From: Pseudomonas fluorescens | Lineage (GTDB): Bacteria; Pseudomonadota; Gammaproteobacteria; Pseudomonadales; Pseudomonadaceae | Direction: 5' to 3' | Assembly (NCBI RefSeq): GCF_019212185.1 | Contig: NZ_CP078138.1 | Location: 1,098,501 to 1,162,500 of the forward strand | Length of the DNA stretch: 64,000 nucleotides | Part shown: positions 61,468 to 64,000 of the stretch, one piece after another | How the letters are laid out: each line of letters opens with the position of its first letter | Numbering within the stretch: the stretch's first letter is position 1 | Translations under genes and position numbers: made by a program | The notes under the pieces: generated by a model | The model's input: the letters and a program-made list of their open reading frames with translations, nothing else | Told to the model about the DNA's origin: nothing | The model's database searches: none

Positions 61468-62571
61468 ATGCCTGTTCAAGCCTTGTTCAAACCTTTCCAC
61501 CTCGCCAATCTTGAGCTGCCTACCCGTGTGGTCATGGCGCCGATGACCCGTTCGTTTTCCCCGGGTGGCGTGCCGAATTCCAAAGTGATCGAGTATTACC
61601 GTCGTCGTGCGGCGGCTGGCGTGGGTTTGATCATCACTGAAGGCACTACGGTGGGTCACAAGGCAGCCAATGGCTACCCGAACGTTCCGCAGTTCTATGG
61701 CGAAGCGGCTCTGGCCGGCTGGAAGAAAGTCGTCGACGCGGTGCATGCCGAAGGCGGCAAGATCGTCCCGCAACTCTGGCATGTCGGTAATGTGCGACGC
61801 ATAGGCACTGAGCCGGACGCCAGCGTTCCAGGCTACGGCCCGTCGGAAAAACTCAAGGACGGGCAGGTCGTGGTGCACGGCATGACCCATCAGGATATCC
61901 AGGACGTCATCGCGGCCTTCGCCCAGGCGGCCAAGGATGCGCAAAGCGTCGGCATGGACGGCGTGGAAATCCACGGTGCCCACGGTTATTTGATTGACCA
62001 GTTTTTCTGGGAGCAGAGCAACCAGCGTACCGATGAATACGGCGGCAGCCTGGCCAACCGCTCGCGCTTTGCCATTGAGCTGATCCAGGCGGTGCGCGCT
62101 GCGGTGGGCGAAGGTTTCCCGATCATTTTCCGTTTCTCACAGTGGAAGCAGCAGGACTACAGCGCGCGACTGGTGCAGACGTCCGAGGCACTGGGTGAAT
62201 TCCTCAAGCCGTTGTCCGACGCCGGTGTGGACATTTTCCATTGCTCGACACGGCGTTTCTGGGAGCCGGAATTCGAAGGATCTGACCTCAACCTCGCTGG
62301 CTGGACTCGCGTGCTGACCGGCAAACCGACCATCACCGTTGGTAGCGTTGGTCTGGACGGCGAGTTCCTGCAGTTCATGGTCAACACCGACAAAGTCGCG
62401 CAACCGGCTAGCCTGGAAAACCTGCTGGAGCGCCTGAACAAGGACGAGTTCGATCTGGTGGCGGTGGGGCGTGCGCTGCTGGTCGACCCGGATTGGGCAC
62501 AGAAAGTCCGTGACGGACGCGAAGGCGAGATTCTGCCATTCAGTCGCGAAGCGTTGATGACACTGGTGTAA
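61468..62571 (+). CDS. NADH:flavin oxidoreductase, old yellow enzyme family
   Basis: FMN-dependent ene-reductase, TIM barrel, 367 residues; the physiological substrate is unknown. PTRVVMAPMTRSFSPGG and the FMN/substrate motif EIHGAHGYLIDQFFWEQSNQ, then RTDEYGGSLANRSRFAIEL. The His pair in HGAHGYL takes the usual place of His/Asn in OYEs. Start MPVQALFKPFHLANLELP; a longer GTG-initiated frame upstream is not conserved. Its 3' end overlaps the converging glycosyltransferase by 32 bases. Confidence 0.9.
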   Translation: MPVQALFKPFHLANLELPTRVVMAPMTRSFSPGGVPNSKVIEYYRRRAAAGVGLIITEGTTVGHKAANGYPNVPQFYGEAALAGWKKVVDAVHAEGGKIVPQLWHVGNVRRIGTEPDASVPGYGPSEKLKDGQVVVHGMTHQDIQDVIAAFAQAAKDAQSVGMDGVEIHGAHGYLIDQFFWEQSNQRTDEYGGSLANRSRFAIELIQAVRAAVGEGFPIIFRFSQWKQQDYSARLVQTSEALGEFLKPLSDAGVDIFHCSTRRFWEPEFEGSDLNLAGWTRVLTGKPTITVGSVGLDGEFLQFMVNTDKVAQPASLENLLERLNKDEFDLVAVGRALLVDPDWAQKVRDGREGEILPFSREALMTLV

Positions 62572-63739
62572 GCGGCGTCTCAACGGACGTTGGCGCGGGG
62601 CCCTGGCAGGCGCCGCGCAACTGCCCCTCGAACTGCTCGATGATCGCCGCCCAGCCCTGACGGCTGGCGTGCTGGCGGGCATTGAGGCGGATGCAGCGCA
62701 GGGTTTCCGCTTGTTCCAGCATCCAACTGGCGGCGTCGCAAAAAGCTTCTTCATCACCCGGCATCGCCAACACCCCGTTGTAGCCATGGCGGATGTGCTG
62801 CGCGGCGGCGGCCTGATCGTAGGCCACCACGCCCAAGCCTGAGGCCAGCGCCTCAAGCACCACATTGCCAAAAGTTTCGGTCAGGCTGGGGAACACAAAC
62901 ACATCCCCCGAGGCGTAGTGGCAAGCCAGCGCTTCGCCACGTTGTGAACCACAGAAGATTGCCTCTGGCAGTTCTTCCTCCAGCGCCGCCCGTTGCGGAC
63001 CATCGCCCACCACAATCAGCTTCATCCGCCGTTGTGGATAACTCGCGAGCAGGTGCTCGTAACAGCGTTTGAGCAACCCCAGATTCTTCTCCGGTGCCAG
63101 TCTGCCGACGTGGATCACTGCGATATCGTCAGCGCCAAGCCCCCAACTTTCCCGCAACGACGCCAGCCGTTTGGCCGGATGGAACAACTGACTATCGACA
63201 CCTCGGGACAGCAGCGACAGGCGCTCGAAATGCCGCCGTTCCAGTTCCAGTTGCTGGCTCGCGCTGGGCACCAGGGTCAGGGCCGAGCGATTGTGGAACC
63301 AGCGCAAATAGTGGGTCAGCAGGCGCGTCAGCAAACCGAAGCCATATTGACTGGAGTACTGCTGGAAGTTGGTGTGAAAGCCGCTGACCACGGCGATTCC
63401 CAGGCGCCGTGCGGCGCGCAACGCAGACAGGCCCAATGGCCCTTCAGTGGCGATGTACAGCACGTCCGGACGCTGACGTTTCCAGCGCCGCAGCAACTTG
63501 TGCATCGACGACTGGCCCCACTGCAGACCGGGGTAGCCCGGCAGTGGCCAGCCTCGGCACAGCAAAACGGCATCGTCGCTGGTGGCTTGTTGGTCGCAAT
63601 CCTGGCGCGGGCGGACCAACTCTACCTGGTGTCCCCGCGCGCGCAAGCCATCGCACAGGCGGCCCAGAGTGTTGGCCACGCCGTTGATTTCCGGTGGAAA
63701 GGTTTCTGTGATCAGGGTGATATGCAGGGCTGTCGTCAT
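62540..63739 (-). CDS. GT4-family glycosyltransferase
   Basis: Cytoplasmic-face glycosyltransferase, GT-B fold, 399 residues, similar in pattern to the alpha-mannosyltransferase MgtA group; acceptor unknown. N-terminal Rossmann domain: TLITETFPPEINGVANTLGRL. C-terminal GT4 domain: VIHVGRLAPEKNLGLLKR, then the E-x7-E motif in SLTETFGNVVLEALASGLG. Start ATG at MTTALHITLITE; an earlier ATG 24 bases upstream would add MASADTEV. Convergent with the oxidoreductase; ends TPVSSTLRD. Confidence 0.88.
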   Translation of the reverse strand: MTTALHITLITETFPPEINGVANTLGRLCDGLRARGHQVELVRPRQDCDQQATSDDAVLLCRGWPLPGYPGLQWGQSSMHKLLRRWKRQRPDVLYIATEGPLGLSALRAARRLGIAVVSGFHTNFQQYSSQYGFGLLTRLLTHYLRWFHNRSALTLVPSASQQLELERRHFERLSLLSRGVDSQLFHPAKRLASLRESWGLGADDIAVIHVGRLAPEKNLGLLKRCYEHLLASYPQRRMKLIVVGDGPQRAALEEELPEAIFCGSQRGEALACHYASGDVFVFPSLTETFGNVVLEALASGLGVVAYDQAAAAQHIRHGYNGVLAMPGDEEAFCDAASWMLEQAETLRCIRLNARQHASRQGWAAIIEQFEGQLRGACQGPAPTSVETPLTPVSSTLRD

Positions 63740-63803
63740 GACCTCAGTGTCGGCTGAGGCCATGTCGTCATTGTGACGAGGTGATGACGAATAGGTGACC
63801 GAC

Positions 63804-64000
63804 TCAGCGCTGGCGAGCGACCAGATTCTCCGCCCCACGCTCACGCACCCAGAACAGCGTGGCCCCGGCCACGGCCGCCGGCATCATCAGGATGTTCACC
63901 ACCGGAATCAGCAGCACCAGGTACACGCTGCCGCCAAAGCTCATGCTCTGCCAGCGTTTTTCCCGCAGCCAGGCGAGCATCTCGTTCCAGCCCAGTTTGT
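63804..64000 (-). CDS. EI24/CysZ-like membrane protein, 3' part only
   Basis: The window ends inside this leftward gene. The visible 65 codons read [17 protein letters not shown], then [18 protein letters not shown] and a membrane helix ([20 protein letters not shown]), then [18 protein letters not shown] and TGA at 63804-63806. The pattern fits the C-terminus of EI24 (CysZ-like) sulfate-transport-related membrane proteins; the full gene is needed to confirm it. It lies 65 bases before the glycosyltransferase start on the same strand. Confidence 0.7.
   Translation of the reverse strand, partial: KLGWNEMLAWLREKRWQSMSFGGSVYLVLLIPVVNILMMPAAVAGATLFWVRERGAENLVARQR

Overview
This window is chromosomal DNA of a Pseudomonas, most likely of the fluorescens lineage. 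The gene order roxSR, gatCAB, mreBCD, maf, rng, yhdP, tldD, pmbA, fagA-fumC-orfX-sodA, ptsO-rapZ-ptsN-hpf-rpoN, lptBAC-kdsCD, mlaFEDCB, murA, hisGDC, algW and cysDNC is the one I know from pseudomonad genomes (recalled, not searched). Coding is dense and GC-rich, and REP-type palindromes with cores of the GGGAGCGAGC or GGGAGCTGGC kind sit at the ends of transcription units.

Region 1 (1-5.8 kb): the 5' part of a DppA-like peptide-binding protein with an NtrC-type site upstream, a periplasmic SIMPL protein, the RoxS/RoxR (RegB/RegA) redox two-component pair, and an ABC half-transporter. Region 2 (5.8-12.4 kb) is a self-contained galactarate/glucarate catabolic cluster: a FadR-type GntR regulator, kdgD, ketoglutarate semialdehyde dehydrogenase, a GudP-type MFS permease and garD. 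A shared AGTTGTACGAT motif lies before both the regulator and kdgD. Together the enzymes would take galactarate to 2-oxoglutarate.

Region 3 (12.6-32 kb) has an AEC-family carrier, a leftward rlpA-like/caxA/pcaC-like run, gatCAB, divergent mreBCD-maf-rng-yhdP, a nitrilase-family amidase, tldD, darP/yjgA and pmbA. Region 4 (32-36 kb) is the Fur-boxed fagA-fumC-orfX-sodA operon plus a ZIP transporter. Region 5 (36-43 kb, leftward) is kdsD-kdsC-lptC-lptA-lptB-rpoN-hpf-ptsN-rapZ-ptsO, which joins LPS precursor synthesis and export to sigma-54 and the nitrogen PTS. Region 6 (43-51.7 kb) is mlaFEDCB, ibaG, murA and hisG-hisD-hisC. Region 7 (51.7-64 kb) is algW, a Nif3-like gene, cysD-cysNC, a PlsC-like acyltransferase, pta, a DUF3565 gene, slyD, a glutathione peroxidase, an OYE-family oxidoreductase, a GT4 glycosyltransferase and the 3' end of an EI24/CysZ-like membrane protein.

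The main oddity is that every gene from 1 to about 9.35 kb carries apparent frameshifts (about 14 in all), while the following 54 kb shows none that I can see. This looks like a low-quality stretch of assembly rather than biology. Otherwise the window is largely conserved core genome. I see no CRISPR array, prophage, insertion sequence, rRNA or tRNA, and no clear novel multigene system. The best second-look items are regulatory: the NtrC-type site, the galactarate operator pair, apparent ATT starts for mreC and caxA, and a long interrupted inverted repeat between hisG and hisD.
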